The notes: generated by a model from the letters alone, not told the origin. DNA of 64,000 nucleotides from Candidatus Berkiella aquae (GCF_001431295.2 NZ_LKAJ02000001.1:2666001-2730000); one strand, 5' to 3'. Numbered from the stretch's first letter, positions 37,298-46,581 are shown. Program-made: numbers and translations.

Positions 37298-40200
37298 AAA
37301 ACTGCACTCTTTCATTTGCGCCATTAAAATACCTCTTGTACGTTTGCTATCATTTGCACTTTGTTTGCTCTTTGCATAAGCATTAATGTATGGCAGGGCA
37401 CTCCAAAATAACATCTCTCCTTTGACTCCTTTTAGTGCTTGTGCTTCGTTAGCAACTGCAATTTCATCTAATGAAATATCATGATCTCTTCTCGCTTTTC
37501 TCTCCGATCTTTTTTCATCTGCTTCAGATTCTGGCGAAAGTGATTGAAGCAGTTGATACACCCGCTCAACCGTCGGCGCAGGGCGATGATGAACTTTACT
37601 TAATGATTTGCTCCACATTAATTTGGTCAGTATGGGGAGCGTATTTTCTACTTGATCTTGACATAAATAATCTGGCGAAATAGGCAACTGCAGGTTTGCT
37701 CCTTGTAATAACTCGATAATTTGGTTATAAACTATTTTATCCAATGAAATAATTAAACCAATTTTGTCATTATTACGCCGAACTGCTCGGCCCATCATTT
37801 GTTCAAGCATAATACGATCAGGCGAAGTGCCAACAATGACATAGCCTATATCTGCACTGTTAAAACCTAAAGTGCACATTTTACAAACAACAATCACGCC
37901 ATAGTCTTCTCGCTTAAACTGTTCAAGCTCTTCTTTATATTGCGGATTATCACTGTGAATAGCAAAGCTTGGGATACCACTACCATTCAAAATGGTATTC
38001 AATTGATTACATTGTGTCGTATCTTTAAGAAAAATAATTCCTTTCATACTTGCTAACGTTGTTTTCCCGTCATATCCAGGATGATAAAAAGTATCAATGA
38101 ATCTTGTGAAATCCGATGACATGACATCCATTCCATCAATACAAACTGGAACGACCGAAGCGATAATCGATTGATTAATAGCTTGTTTTAAAGAGTAACG
38201 ATAAATCACTTCTAAAGGATTCTTGTTTGGTGGTGTGGCAGTAAAACCTAGTAATAATTTATCTTGGTACGATATAAACTGCTTATCCAGAGACAAAACT
38301 TGCTTTCTATACGAGTGATATTCATCGAGCATTAGCAGCTTGATGCTCCCCAGAAAATGAGGATCTGCTTTTATTAAATTTTCAAAACTATTAATACAAA
38401 AAATGATTATTTTACGACTGTCTTGATAAGACGACGCATTAATGATTTCTTCAACTTTGGTATGGTTACATGAAACAGGAATTATCGCATCATCAGGAAT
38501 TTTCTTTGCTTCAAGTTCATCTGAATAAGGCAACCTGCTATTATAAAGCTCCTGATATAACTGCGAAACTAACGTAATATTCTTCGTTACGATTACAATG
38601 TTTTCGCCCTGCTTTAAATGCAGATAACCCAGACAAGCTAATGCACTTTGTACACGTGATTTGCCAGAACCTGTTGCCATCCAAATACAAGCATGTGAGG
38701 GAATATTCGGTTCTATGATACTTAATAGTGCACGCCGTTGATAAAAACGTAAGTGCCTGTTGTTAACTCCCTGGATGCTCTCTTTCAATTCACTAACAAA
38801 GTGTGGCTTATATTCAACGGGTATTGATAACTCCGTTATCGATCCAGAAGTTGATGCTTGCTCTATCCTTTTATTTTGATGTTTTAGATAGTTTATTTTA
38901 TTTTTATCAATAATCTTATTTAAACAAGCAATTGCTTCTTTTAACCATTGACTTTGCTCTTGACCTAATGAATCCATGATAGGAACATCAAACGGCTGTG
39001 CATACCGTCGTTCACCCCGCCCCAAAGCAAAGGCATGCTTATGTTTTCCAGCACGAATCAGCGTTGCAATATCTTTAGAAATAATGCGATATCCTTGATT
39101 TTTGCCTTTCAACGCATAGTGCAATACTAATTGAAAATAATAATCTTCTCCCCAAAAATGGGCTTGCTTGGGCTGTGGAAATAGTAAAGTCAGATCGGCC
39201 TGGGTCTTAAACAATTGATTCACTTTTCTCATATTGATCATAAATAATTTAGAACCCAGTTGTCCTTCTTTTGGAGGTAAAGAAAAATGACGAGTCATGC
39301 TTATACAAGGCTCTGCATAGAGTAAATCTTTCAATGTTTGATAAATATTATCCCAGCTATTCTCATCAAGTGCATTGCTACTATTAAATTCAACACGCTT
39401 GATATTGTCATCCATCATCATGAAATGATTTAATTTCCAATATTGCGCAGCTAAGAATATCCCTAATCGACGATTAGTAATGAGGTTTAAACTTGAACTT
39501 TCCCCAAATGCGGTGACTATTTTATTGAGTACCAAAACATCGATATGTGACAAATCAAGTTGGGATTGCGCCAAGCCTTCAAATTCATCAGTCGTACAAA
39601 CCATCACACAACGACCATCTTGTGGCTTGGGCAGCAACGCCTTTTCTTTTCGCCCTGCACAGACAAAGGTAACCATGTCATCAGGGGTTAATGCGGTATG
39701 ATTTGTATAGAATTCTGCTTCAAGGCAAGGGGTTTGGATTGGTAATACGAACTGGCTAAACATCTGACGAGCTGTAGTTAATGTGCCAAGTTCATGGCGA
39801 CAAGCTTTATTCTTCACATGATTAACATCAAGCTCAGGTGTATCTGAATGGCCATCAAAAGCTAAATATTTAGGATTAATCCCAGCGACAGGCGTTAATT
39901 CAACGTAGAGTTCAAATTCAGATAATAGCGGAAAGTTACCTCGTAATGCTTCATCAATTAACTGCTTAACCTCATCATAATAATACTCTTTAAGGTAAAT
40001 CTTTTTAATTATCATCAGATCTCTTAATTCTTCAACTGCATCATCTTTAAATACATGATTGATTGCAGCTAGTATCAGTCGCAATATATTTTTATTACGA
40101 CAAGAAACCACGTGATCAATTATCGTATAGTGAGATCTAGTCATGTTCAATAAGTTTGCTTTAAATGCTGTAGTATTTTGCATTAATAATTTAATTGCAG

Positions 40201-41314
40201 AAAACACCAAATTAATATCTTCTGTTGAAATTGCAATATCTAAAAAACAAAATCCTGCTGAATTGCGAAAAGTTAAGTTATAATCTAAAGCTGATTTATT
40301 TTTTACCAAGATATCACTAACAAGCTTAACATTCTCAATGTTCTCACTTGAGAATGCACTATTCAGGGGCGTAAACATATCTAAGGCACAACTTTTCAAG
40401 TTCAAATCTAGCGCTTTTGCATTTCTCATTAATGATTCTATTATCAGTTTTGAAATATTATGATCGTTTGCTTCTAGCGCCTGTAATAATATGGTATATC
40501 CATTTTTAGCTGTGTTGTTTAAGTTTAAAGCCAATGACTCCTCATCTTGCTCTAATGCCGTAAGAAGGACTTTTAAAATTGATATGTTTTTTGTTCGTAT
40601 AGCTGAATTTAAAGGTAAAAAACTTCCATTGGTATAATTAGACAGCATCTTCTTAAAAATATCCCTGTCATTCCTTAATTCCATCAATAACATTTCAGTG
40701 ACTTGTATACTCTCTTTTTTTATTGCCATATCAAGTAATGAAAAACCACTTATCGTTAAGTTTGTTAGAATTTTCCTGAATAATGCTTCATTTCCAAAAT
40801 TTTTCAAAAATATAAATTGCTCAATAAATATTTCGAAATTATGCTTTTCAAGCATGCATCCTAATAGCGTACGTCTATCACTGGTTATTTGGGTCAAATT
40901 CCATAGATGAAGTTCAGAGTTGTTTTTTACCACATTCCACAATGCTTGATAAATATCCTCAAAATCATTCATCCATGCTAAATGAATTAAGGTAATTCCT
41001 TTTGTATTAGTTTTTTTCAACACTTCATGAATCATTTCATTATTTAACAATGGAAAAACAATTTTCCATAATGCAAATGAAACCTGATGAGGATCAACAG
41101 CATTTTTTTCATTTCTAAGGATATAAGGATTTCCCAAAATTTTATGTAGCAAATCAGATTTAAGCACACTATCAACTATTTTATTATCTCGTACAATGCT
41201 ATGTTTTAATCTTTCAATAAAATGATTTAATTCTTGTGTTGTTTGAAAGCGATTTGGTTGAAGGCAGTTAAAAATTTCATCAATGACGTCGTGTGAAGTA
41301 GATAAACCTAGCAT
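37271..41314 (-). CDS. Multidomain protein: ankyrin-like repeats, glycosyltransferase-like domain, SF2 helicase
   Basis: 1347 residues with three apparent parts. Residues about 100-450 are degenerate ankyrin-like helical repeats, with repeated phrases such as ISGFSLLDMAIKKESIQVTE and NGYTILLQALEANDHN about every 45 residues. Residues about 500-790 look like a GT-A-type glycosyltransferase: NRRLGIFLAAQYWKLNHFMM leading to MMMDDNIK (632-639) in the place of a DxD motif, then WGEDYYFQLVL. Residues about 850-1200 are a full SF2 helicase: ATGSGKSR (880-887), LDEYH (996-1000), TATPP (1025-1029) and QMMGRAVRR (1172-1180). The order recalls nucleic-acid-modifying glycosyltransferases tied to helicases, but this is inference. 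No methyltransferase or restriction partner is adjacent. Start is ATG at 41314. The gene is longer and AT-richer than its neighbours. Confidence 0.8.
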   Translation of the reverse strand: MLGLSTSHDVIDEIFNCLQPNRFQTTQELNHFIERLKHSIVRDNKIVDSVLKSDLLHKILGNPYILRNEKNAVDPHQVSFALWKIVFPLLNNEMIHEVLKKTNTKGITLIHLAWMNDFEDIYQALWNVVKNNSELHLWNLTQITSDRRTLLGCMLEKHNFEIFIEQFIFLKNFGNEALFRKILTNLTISGFSLLDMAIKKESIQVTEMLLMELRNDRDIFKKMLSNYTNGSFLPLNSAIRTKNISILKVLLTALEQDEESLALNLNNTAKNGYTILLQALEANDHNISKLIIESLMRNAKALDLNLKSCALDMFTPLNSAFSSENIENVKLVSDILVKNKSALDYNLTFRNSAGFCFLDIAISTEDINLVFSAIKLLMQNTTAFKANLLNMTRSHYTIIDHVVSCRNKNILRLILAAINHVFKDDAVEELRDLMIIKKIYLKEYYYDEVKQLIDEALRGNFPLLSEFELYVELTPVAGINPKYLAFDGHSDTPELDVNHVKNKACRHELGTLTTARQMFSQFVLPIQTPCLEAEFYTNHTALTPDDMVTFVCAGRKEKALLPKPQDGRCVMVCTTDEFEGLAQSQLDLSHIDVLVLNKIVTAFGESSSLNLITNRRLGIFLAAQYWKLNHFMMMDDNIKRVEFNSSNALDENSWDNIYQTLKDLLYAEPCISMTRHFSLPPKEGQLGSKLFMINMRKVNQLFKTQADLTLLFPQPKQAHFWGEDYYFQLVLHYALKGKNQGYRIISKDIATLIRAGKHKHAFALGRGERRYAQPFDVPIMDSLGQEQSQWLKEAIACLNKIIDKNKINYLKHQNKRIEQASTSGSITELSIPVEYKPHFVSELKESIQGVNNRHLRFYQRRALLSIIEPNIPSHACIWMATGSGKSRVQSALACLGYLHLKQGENIVIVTKNITLVSQLYQELYNSRLPYSDELEAKKIPDDAIIPVSCNHTKVEEIINASSYQDSRKIIIFCINSFENLIKADPHFLGSIKLLMLDEYHSYRKQVLSLDKQFISYQDKLLLGFTATPPNKNPLEVIYRYSLKQAINQSIIASVVPVCIDGMDVMSSDFTRFIDTFYHPGYDGKTTLASMKGIIFLKDTTQCNQLNTILNGSGIPSFAIHSDNPQYKEELEQFKREDYGVIVVCKMCTLGFNSADIGYVIVGTSPDRIMLEQMMGRAVRRNNDKIGLIISLDKIVYNQIIELLQGANLQLPISPDYLCQDQVENTLPILTKLMWSKSLSKVHHRPAPTVERVYQLLQSLSPESEADEKRSERKARRDHDISLDEIAVANEAQALKGVKGEMLFWSALPYINAYAKSKQSANDSKRTRGILMAQMKECSFKKAPIKCD

Positions 41315-41857
41315 ATAAAATCCTATTACCTATGATATTAGTCGAAATAATCATGAAATAGATAGGAATCAGCTGTAGCCCGAAAATTTTTGGATAATAA
41401 AATTGATTAACTGGAAGGGATTTAGGAATGAACAATAAATAAACATGTGATTATCTTATGCGAATGGGTACATCCGCACAAAAGTTAATTAAATAAAACA
41501 TGTCTGGATGGTAGCTAGTATTTTTATGTTCGTCCATAAAAATACTGAATTATTCAGCACATAGCATTAGAACAATTAAAGTTTTTTATTAGAACAGGAT
41601 AAAAATGTGATTTGTTCGAGTGTTTTTAATGATCTTTGCAGATTGTAATGTAACATGCATGTTGCTTATCGATCGGTTACATTCATTTGTTTCGCCGCTG
41701 TCGCGGCTATGATGGGATGGTTATCTTTCCCCCCATGCAAACATGAAACGGCATTAGCCGTGGATGCTGGAATGGGGGGTAAATAATCAATATAAATTAA
41801 AACCGCAGCGGTGTAACAAATAGCCGAATCTAATTTCATGAATACTGCGACATAAAA
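41315..41857. other. 543-base intergenic region rich in inverted repeats
   Basis: No convincing protein gene. It contains a perfect 12-base hairpin at 41517-41546 (AGTATTTTTATG, loop TTCGTC) and TGAATTATTCA at 41546-41556. AACATGCATGTT lies at 41652-41663 and GCCGC/GCGGC at 41694-41707. A nested structure at 41729-41779 pairs CCCCCCAT with ATGGGGGG around ACGGC/GCCGT. A 64-codon frame at 41666-41860 starts right at the purU stop, but its composition and overlap with the hairpins make coding unlikely. A structured RNA, operator cluster or mobile-element remnant is possible. Confidence 0.55.
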
Positions 41858-41860
41858 CAT

Positions 41861-42742
41861 TTAATGTTGTTCGAACACCACTGTTTTCGTGCCATCAACG
41901 ATAATTCTATCTTCAAGGTGTGCTCTCACCGCTCTTGCAAGCACGGTTCTTTCAACATCTTGCCCAAGCTCTCGTAATTTATCTGCACTATGTCGATGAG
42001 ATACCCTGATGACATCTTGGGCGATAATAGGCCCCATATCCAAATCTTGGGTAACATAATGCGCTGTTGCGCCAATTAATTTCACGCCTTTATCGTATGC
42101 TTGCTGATAAGGATTGGCACCAACAAATGCCGGTAAAAAGGAATGATGAATATTAATAATTTTATTGGGATAACGACTCACAAAATCTTCGGAAAGGATC
42201 TGCATGTACCGCGCTAAAATAATACCATCTACTTGATTTTCACAAAGCGCCAACATCTTAGCTTCTGCTTCCTTTTTTGTATTTTGAGTCACCGGAATAT
42301 GATGATAGGGCACGCCAAAATGTTCAGCCGCTTTTTTTAAATCTGGATGATTTGAAATAATGAACGGTATGATTAATGGAAGTTCATTACGTGCTTGGCG
42401 CCATAAAATTTCTAAAAATGCATGATCATATTTTGAAACAAAAATGGCCATCTTTTTTAGCTTTGCAGCATAATGGATCTGCCATTGCATTTTGAAAGGC
42501 TCGGCAACTTGAGTTGCAAACGCTTGCTCTAGATTTTGATTACTCATATCAAGATGAGGCGTTTGGAATTCAAGGCGCATAAAAAAGGTGCCATTCTCTG
42601 GATCAGTAGAATGCTGATCTAAATCCGTGATATTTGCACCATGATCTTTCAAAAAGGTAGTCACTTTAGCGATAATGCCTGGTCTATCCGGGCAAGTAAT
42701 TAATAATCTTGCTAAATTGGCGTCGACAGCGTGTTTCATCAT
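41861..42742 (-). CDS. purU: Formyltetrahydrofolate deformylase PurU
   Basis: Hydrolyses 10-formyl-THF to THF and formate, balancing one-carbon pools and supplying formate for PurT. I start at the ATG at 42742 (a GAG lies 7 bases upstream). The TTG-led frame from 42754 is less likely. 293 residues. The N-terminal ACT domain ([19 protein letters not shown]) is followed by the formyltransferase-like domain with [20 protein letters not shown] and [20 protein letters not shown], the Asn/His/Asp catalytic set of the family. Single gene, no other folate gene adjacent. Confidence 0.95.
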   Translation of the reverse strand: MMKHAVDANLARLLITCPDRPGIIAKVTTFLKDHGANITDLDQHSTDPENGTFFMRLEFQTPHLDMSNQNLEQAFATQVAEPFKMQWQIHYAAKLKKMAIFVSKYDHAFLEILWRQARNELPLIIPFIISNHPDLKKAAEHFGVPYHHIPVTQNTKKEAEAKMLALCENQVDGIILARYMQILSEDFVSRYPNKIINIHHSFLPAFVGANPYQQAYDKGVKLIGATAHYVTQDLDMGPIIAQDVIRVSHRHSADKLRELGQDVERTVLARAVRAHLEDRIIVDGTKTVVFEQH

Positions 42743-42894
42743 GAATAAACTCAAGCTCTTTAATGGTATAACCGCCCGTTCTTAAAAATGTTTTTTCAAA
42801 TGAAAAGCGAGCGGTATATTTCATTTGAATGCACAGCCCCCTGCACTGGAGGGTGGGTAATGAGTATACTTTGCTTGAAAAAAATCGTCCATTA

Positions 42895-42924
42895 AAAATT
42901 TATCTAGTTAAATTGATAAATTTT
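42895..42924. promoter_or_regulatory. AT-rich inverted repeat upstream of the membrane protein gene
   Basis: AAAATTTATC and GATAAATTTT form a perfect 10-base inverted repeat with a 10-base spacer, 55 bases before the gene at 42979 and in the divergent gap with purU. Possibly an operator. There is no T tail in the right place for a strong terminator. Confidence 0.3.
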
Positions 42925-42978
42925 CGCGAGAACATCTATCCTTAATGAAGAAGAACTCTAACCCAAATAAGTGTAATT

Positions 42979-43836
42979 ATGTCAATATTTCCGCTTACTC
43001 AGCCCTTAGATGATTCGGCGCTCTTAAAAACGACCTGTCATTTATACAGGATTAGTTTGCTGCGGGTATTAGCACTCAGTGCACTGTTTGTCGTCATTTT
43101 ACATTACTTTCGTTTTGGAAAAGCGTATTTACCCATTGCTTGGCAACCTTATCATTTGCAAAGTGCAATGGTACTGCTGATTTTATCTTTGCCTGTGATA
43201 GGTGCGATGATAACGGTTATCGACAAAGTAGCAAAAAATTCGCCTTATACTTTTTGGACAATAACAAAAGAAGTCGGTGATCGATTCTTATCTTTGATGG
43301 GAGCACTCATTTCGATTGCTTTACTGCCATTGATACTTTTTGGTGTTTGTTACGCTATTTATTTCTATCTGATTTATCTTCACCTACCTGTTCCGGCACT
43401 GTTTGCTTGGCAAATATTCAGTTTGTTACTGGTGTTTTTAACGATTGTGACAAAAATCTATGCACCTTGGTTAATTTTTAGTGATGGACTGGATGCGAAT
43501 GATGCTCAAGATATGAGTGGCTTGCTCGTGAAGGGCAGATTTCTTAAAAGCTTTATTCATGCTTTATTTGCTGTGCTTGTGATTGTTTTTCTTATCAAGC
43601 TTCCAGGATTAATAGAATATTATTTTTCCGCTGCTAAAAGTGCGCCGCAATGGGCAATTGCATTAGTCGCAGATATTATCCTGATGATAATCGGACCATG
43701 GTCACTTGTCTTTCTATTAACGGATAAATATAACTTACAGAATCGTAATAATAATAAGGCATTGCCACAAACAAAGAAAACTCAAGTGAAAGTTCAAAGT
43801 GCTATTTCTAAAAAATCGAATAATGTTACGTTTTAG
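42979..43836 (+). CDS. Integral membrane protein of unknown function
   Basis: 285 residues with five or six hydrophobic helices (for example LRVLALSALFVVILHYF, AMVLLILSLPVIGAMITVI and VADIILMIIGPWSLVFLLT). A basic polar tail of about 35 residues follows (NRNNNKALPQTKKTQVKVQS). I recognise no motif. The pattern resembles small inner-membrane proteins of Legionellales but no family can be named. Its 3' end overlaps the convergent ankyrin-like gene by 11 bases. Confidence 0.75.
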   Translation: MSIFPLTQPLDDSALLKTTCHLYRISLLRVLALSALFVVILHYFRFGKAYLPIAWQPYHLQSAMVLLILSLPVIGAMITVIDKVAKNSPYTFWTITKEVGDRFLSLMGALISIALLPLILFGVCYAIYFYLIYLHLPVPALFAWQIFSLLLVFLTIVTKIYAPWLIFSDGLDANDAQDMSGLLVKGRFLKSFIHALFAVLVIVFLIKLPGLIEYYFSAAKSAPQWAIALVADIILMIIGPWSLVFLLTDKYNLQNRNNNKALPQTKKTQVKVQSAISKKSNNVTF

Positions 43837-44206
43837 TGGAACGAGGTTTTTTACGGTTTTCGACTTCTGCGCCATATTGATCTAACAGGTTAAGCATTTT
43901 GGTGTGTACTTTCGCGCCATGAACCTCTGTATAGGCCTCATTCAATCGACGTAAAGAAGTGCCTTGGTGCGTGTCTGAAGGATTCGCCCCTAGCTCTAAA
44001 GCCAGAGCCACTCTATCTGGGAACCCCATCATCACTTGTATTCGAGCTATCTCTTCTAAGCTCAAATTATCGCTCTTAGGATCGGGCAAACTAGGCTCGC
44101 CTTTGATAGATCCCTTGAAATCAAGTTCACTTACCAAGTCAGACAAACGGTCAAGAAACAGGATACGCTCTGCGCCAAAGTCTTTCATTTTTTTGGAGTC
44201 ATTCAT
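43826..44206 (-). CDS. Small ankyrin-like protein
   Basis: 126 residues, no signal peptide. The middle part (about 55-118) reads like one or two degenerate ankyrin units: GFPDRVALALELGANPSDTH, then GTSLRRLNEAYTEVHG and TKMLNLLDQYGAEVENRKKP. The basic C-terminus may be flexible. It could be a complete small scaffold protein or a shortened relic of a longer one. No frameshift is seen. Function unknown. Confidence 0.65.
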   Translation of the reverse strand: MNDSKKMKDFGAERILFLDRLSDLVSELDFKGSIKGEPSLPDPKSDNLSLEEIARIQVMMGFPDRVALALELGANPSDTHQGTSLRRLNEAYTEVHGAKVHTKMLNLLDQYGAEVENRKKPRSTKT

Positions 44207-44428
44207 ATATTGGACAATCCAGTCAGTTTAACAAATCATAATTATTAAGTAAACTAAGCTATTCCATTTTATCAGTATTTAGAACCACTTGCCCTATCGC
44301 TAAGGCTTTGTTAACCTTCCACCACAATTTCGTGCGGTTACTCCTATTTATGTTTTAAATTCTGTTCCATGTTGAAGTCAAGTATTCCAGGACGAGCGAC
44401 ATAAAAAAGCCGATAGTAACGGAAAATT

Positions 44429-44446
44429 GTGTATATACACTATAAT
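44429..44446 (+). promoter_or_regulatory. Candidate -10 box with adjacent palindromic operator
   Basis: A perfect 12-base palindrome GTGTATATACAC (44429-44440) abuts TATAAT (44441-44446), about 50 bases before the HPt-like gene start. No good -35 is present at 17 bases, so the promoter may need an activator, or the palindrome may be a repressor site covering the -10 region. Confidence 0.4.
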
Positions 44447-44496
44447 GCATCCGTAAAACGATGAATGAATAAAAATAAAGACATTAGGGTAACTTT

Positions 44497-44868
44497 ATGA
44501 GAAACACAGAATGTTCCCCGCTCATTCAAATTTCTTTCTTGAAAGACTTACAACAAACCTTTCAAAAAGAAGTTAGGGAACTCATCGATGTCTACTTAAT
44601 CGATGCTAAAAGAAAAGTGAGCGCTCTCTATAAAGCGGTTGAAGAACAAAATCTTGCTCACTTCAAGAATGCGGCAAGAGAATTACGCCAGCGCAGTATT
44701 GATGTAGGCGCTATTTCATTCTCATTCGATTGTTTACGACTTGAAATGGCTGCTCAAGAAATGCGTTTAGAAAGTTTGCCTTATTTAATTGGTATCCTTG
44801 AAAAGCGATTTGTTTCAATTAATGAGGAATTAGAACGATTAAAAGTTTTACCCTTATTTAAAAAATAA
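44497..44868 (+). CDS. HPt-like domain protein lacking the phosphorylatable histidine
   Basis: 123 residues, all-helical. Its middle aligns with histidine phosphotransfer domains: FKNAARELRQRSIDVGAISF takes the place of the usual AAHTLKGSSANLGA, so the His is R61 and the following Lys-Gly is Arg-Gln. The preceding helices (SFLKDLQQTFQKEVRELIDV) also match HPt domains. It cannot carry phosphate at the usual site, so it may act as an inhibitor or binding partner of a receiver domain. It is preceded by a candidate promoter with a palindrome. It could alternatively be a generic helical bundle. Confidence 0.65.
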   Translation: MRNTECSPLIQISFLKDLQQTFQKEVRELIDVYLIDAKRKVSALYKAVEEQNLAHFKNAARELRQRSIDVGAISFSFDCLRLEMAAQEMRLESLPYLIGILEKRFVSINEELERLKVLPLFKK

Positions 44869-44875
44869 CTTGATC

Positions 44876-44900
44876 CCACATCGTTGCGATAACGATGCGG
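44876..44900. terminator. Weak hairpin between convergent genes
   Basis: CATCGTT / AACGATG stem with loop GCGAT (44879-44897), extended by CC/GG after one mismatch. It starts 8 bases after the HPt-like stop and precedes the convergent DJ-1 gene. No clear T run, so at best a weak terminator. Confidence 0.4.
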
Positions 44901-44920
44901 AATCTTGTTCATGATGATAC

Positions 44921-45781
44921 TTATTTTGCTTTATTCATTGCTTCTATGAATGTTTTAGCCAAATCATTATCAGAAACGGGATTTTGTCCTGTGATTAGTT
45001 CACGGTCTTGGATGACATTATCCTGCATTGCATCTTTGTTTTTAATCTTTGCACCTGCAATTTCTAGAGCCTCTTCAGGGTAAAATTCTACTTTTCCTTT
45101 TAATTGGCCTTTTTCAGCTGCTTTTTCTTCGTCAGTTGAAAAAACGGTCATTTCATAACCTTTGTAAATCCAATCTTCTGCTAACTTTTCAGCAGCATCT
45201 TTATCGTCAATCGTTAATTTCTTGCGAAAAGCAGCAGGGTTTTCTAAAACAGCAATCGAAGCAATAGGCCCATGACAGATCATGGCGGTCGGTTTCGCAT
45301 TTTTATGAAAATACGTTAAGATTTTTCCCACACTAGGATCGACCATGAGATCAGTCATGGGAGCATGACCACCTGGGATAAACACACCCGCAAATTCATC
45401 TAAGTTGCCATCGGAAATATGACTTAATTTTTTAATATTCCTTTTTGCTAGTACTTTCTCAGTCAGTTCAAATGCATCGTTCATCTCTTTTTTATCATTT
45501 TGAAAAAACAGCGGATCTTTTGAATGTTTGTCCATAGCGGGCTTTTTACCTTGTGGGGTTGCAACCACTACATCAAAGCCCGCATCGAGTATTGCCTTTA
45601 CAGGTACTGCAAACTCATTGAGAAAAAAGCCTGTTTCATAGGTTTTACCATCTTTCAATTGTAATTTATCAACATTAGACATGATAACGAGAACTTTTCT
45701 TTTCTGTGTTGCTTGAATATTAAAAGATAAACACAGTAATACGGTCATAAACGCTAAAAGTAGTTTTCTCATCATTTTCAT
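44921..45781 (-). CDS. Exported DJ-1/PfpI-family protein (Hsp31-like)
   Basis: 286 residues. A signal peptide (MRKLLLAFMTVLLCLSFNIQ, cleavage after about residue 24) precedes a DJ-1/PfpI domain. The nucleophile is C169 in PTAMICHGPIAS (cysteine elbow followed by His), with the acidic partner near E56 (GFFLNEFAVPV) and IPGGHAP in the family position. Size and inserts are closer to Hsp31/HchA-type glyoxalase or chaperone proteins than to small DJ-1. Most relatives are cytoplasmic, so export is notable. It could detoxify glyoxal-type aldehydes or act as a periplasmic chaperone. Confidence 0.85.
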   Translation of the reverse strand: MKMMRKLLLAFMTVLLCLSFNIQATQKRKVLVIMSNVDKLQLKDGKTYETGFFLNEFAVPVKAILDAGFDVVVATPQGKKPAMDKHSKDPLFFQNDKKEMNDAFELTEKVLAKRNIKKLSHISDGNLDEFAGVFIPGGHAPMTDLMVDPSVGKILTYFHKNAKPTAMICHGPIASIAVLENPAAFRKKLTIDDKDAAEKLAEDWIYKGYEMTVFSTDEEKAAEKGQLKGKVEFYPEEALEIAGAKIKNKDAMQDNVIQDRELITGQNPVSDNDLAKTFIEAMNKAK

Positions 45782-45936
45782 CCTTGTTTAAAAGAAAATA
45801 GTTAACCATAACAAAATCAATTTTCTAACTTGAAACTATCTATTGATAACAATTAATACCATCGATTGTTGACTTGAAGCTCATTTTGAATTTTTCTATC
45901 ATGTCATCCTGATAGTCATTATAAGTGGTACACCTC

Positions 45937-46455
45937 ATGAATTTATATCTTCGTTTACTTTGGTTGCTCATCCGTTTGCCTTGGCTTCCTAAACAAGCTG
46001 ATCCTTTAGCAGCCTCTGTCTTAAATATGCGAGTGATGCCCAATGATCTCGATATTTATTTACATGTAAACAACGGTCGCTATTTAACCTTAATGGATTT
46101 AGGCCGCCTGCATCTCATGGCCGTTATGGGACTGTTAAAACCCATCCAAAAAAGTGGTTTTGCGCCATTACTTGGCAGCGTTAAAGTACATTTTATACGT
46201 TCATTACGTGTATTTGAAAAATTCAAACAAACAACGCAAGTCATCTATTGGGATGAAAAATGGTTTTACATCGAGCAAAAAATATTTAAAGGCGAAGAAC
46301 TTTATGTCACGGCCTTAATGAAAATATTATTTATTAGTAAAGAAGGCAAAGTCGCGCCCCAGAGACTTTTTCAGCTTCTCCCCAAGCCGCCCACACAGCC
46401 TTCTCTACCACCCCAAGTCGAACACTGGATAGCAGCAGAAAAAGCAAGCCGTTAG
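45937..46455 (+). CDS. Hot-dog-fold thioesterase-like protein (THEM6/4HBT-like)
   Basis: 172 residues from the ATG at 45937 (a GTG at 45925 is possible). A hydrophobic start (LYLRLLWLLIRLPWLP) may anchor it to the membrane. RVMPNDLDIYLHVNNGRYLT is the 4HBT/THEM6 motif, with Asp and Asn at the usual active-site region. FIRSLRVFEKFKQTTQVIYW continues the hot-dog sheet. It probably hydrolyses an acyl-CoA, but its substrate is unknown. Confidence 0.82.
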   Translation: MNLYLRLLWLLIRLPWLPKQADPLAASVLNMRVMPNDLDIYLHVNNGRYLTLMDLGRLHLMAVMGLLKPIQKSGFAPLLGSVKVHFIRSLRVFEKFKQTTQVIYWDEKWFYIEQKIFKGEELYVTALMKILFISKEGKVAPQRLFQLLPKPPTQPSLPPQVEHWIAAEKASR

Positions 46456-46495
46456 TAAAGATTACCACCCTATATATGGAATAAACCGATATTAA

Positions 46496-46568
46496 CAGCC
46501 CCATAGGGGCGCAAGATAATAGCCCCGCGCAAGATTTAAACGCAAAGCGATTAAATCGCTGCGTGGGG
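46496..46568. repeat. Nested inverted repeats between convergent genes
   Basis: GCCCC ATA GGGGC (46498-46510) is followed by AGCCCCGCGC... paired with GCGTGGGG at about 46561-46568. AGCGATT A AATCGCT (46546-46560) lies inside. They sit between the thioesterase stop and the autotransporter stop and may act as a bidirectional terminator or attenuator, though T runs are missing. Confidence 0.5.
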
Positions 46569-46581
46569 TAATACGTGAAAA

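Noticed and set aside
37271-41314. Type III restriction enzyme (Res subunit)
   Set aside because: The helicase part resembles it, but there is no Mod gene or PD-(D/E)xK nuclease motif, and the N-terminal parts do not fit.
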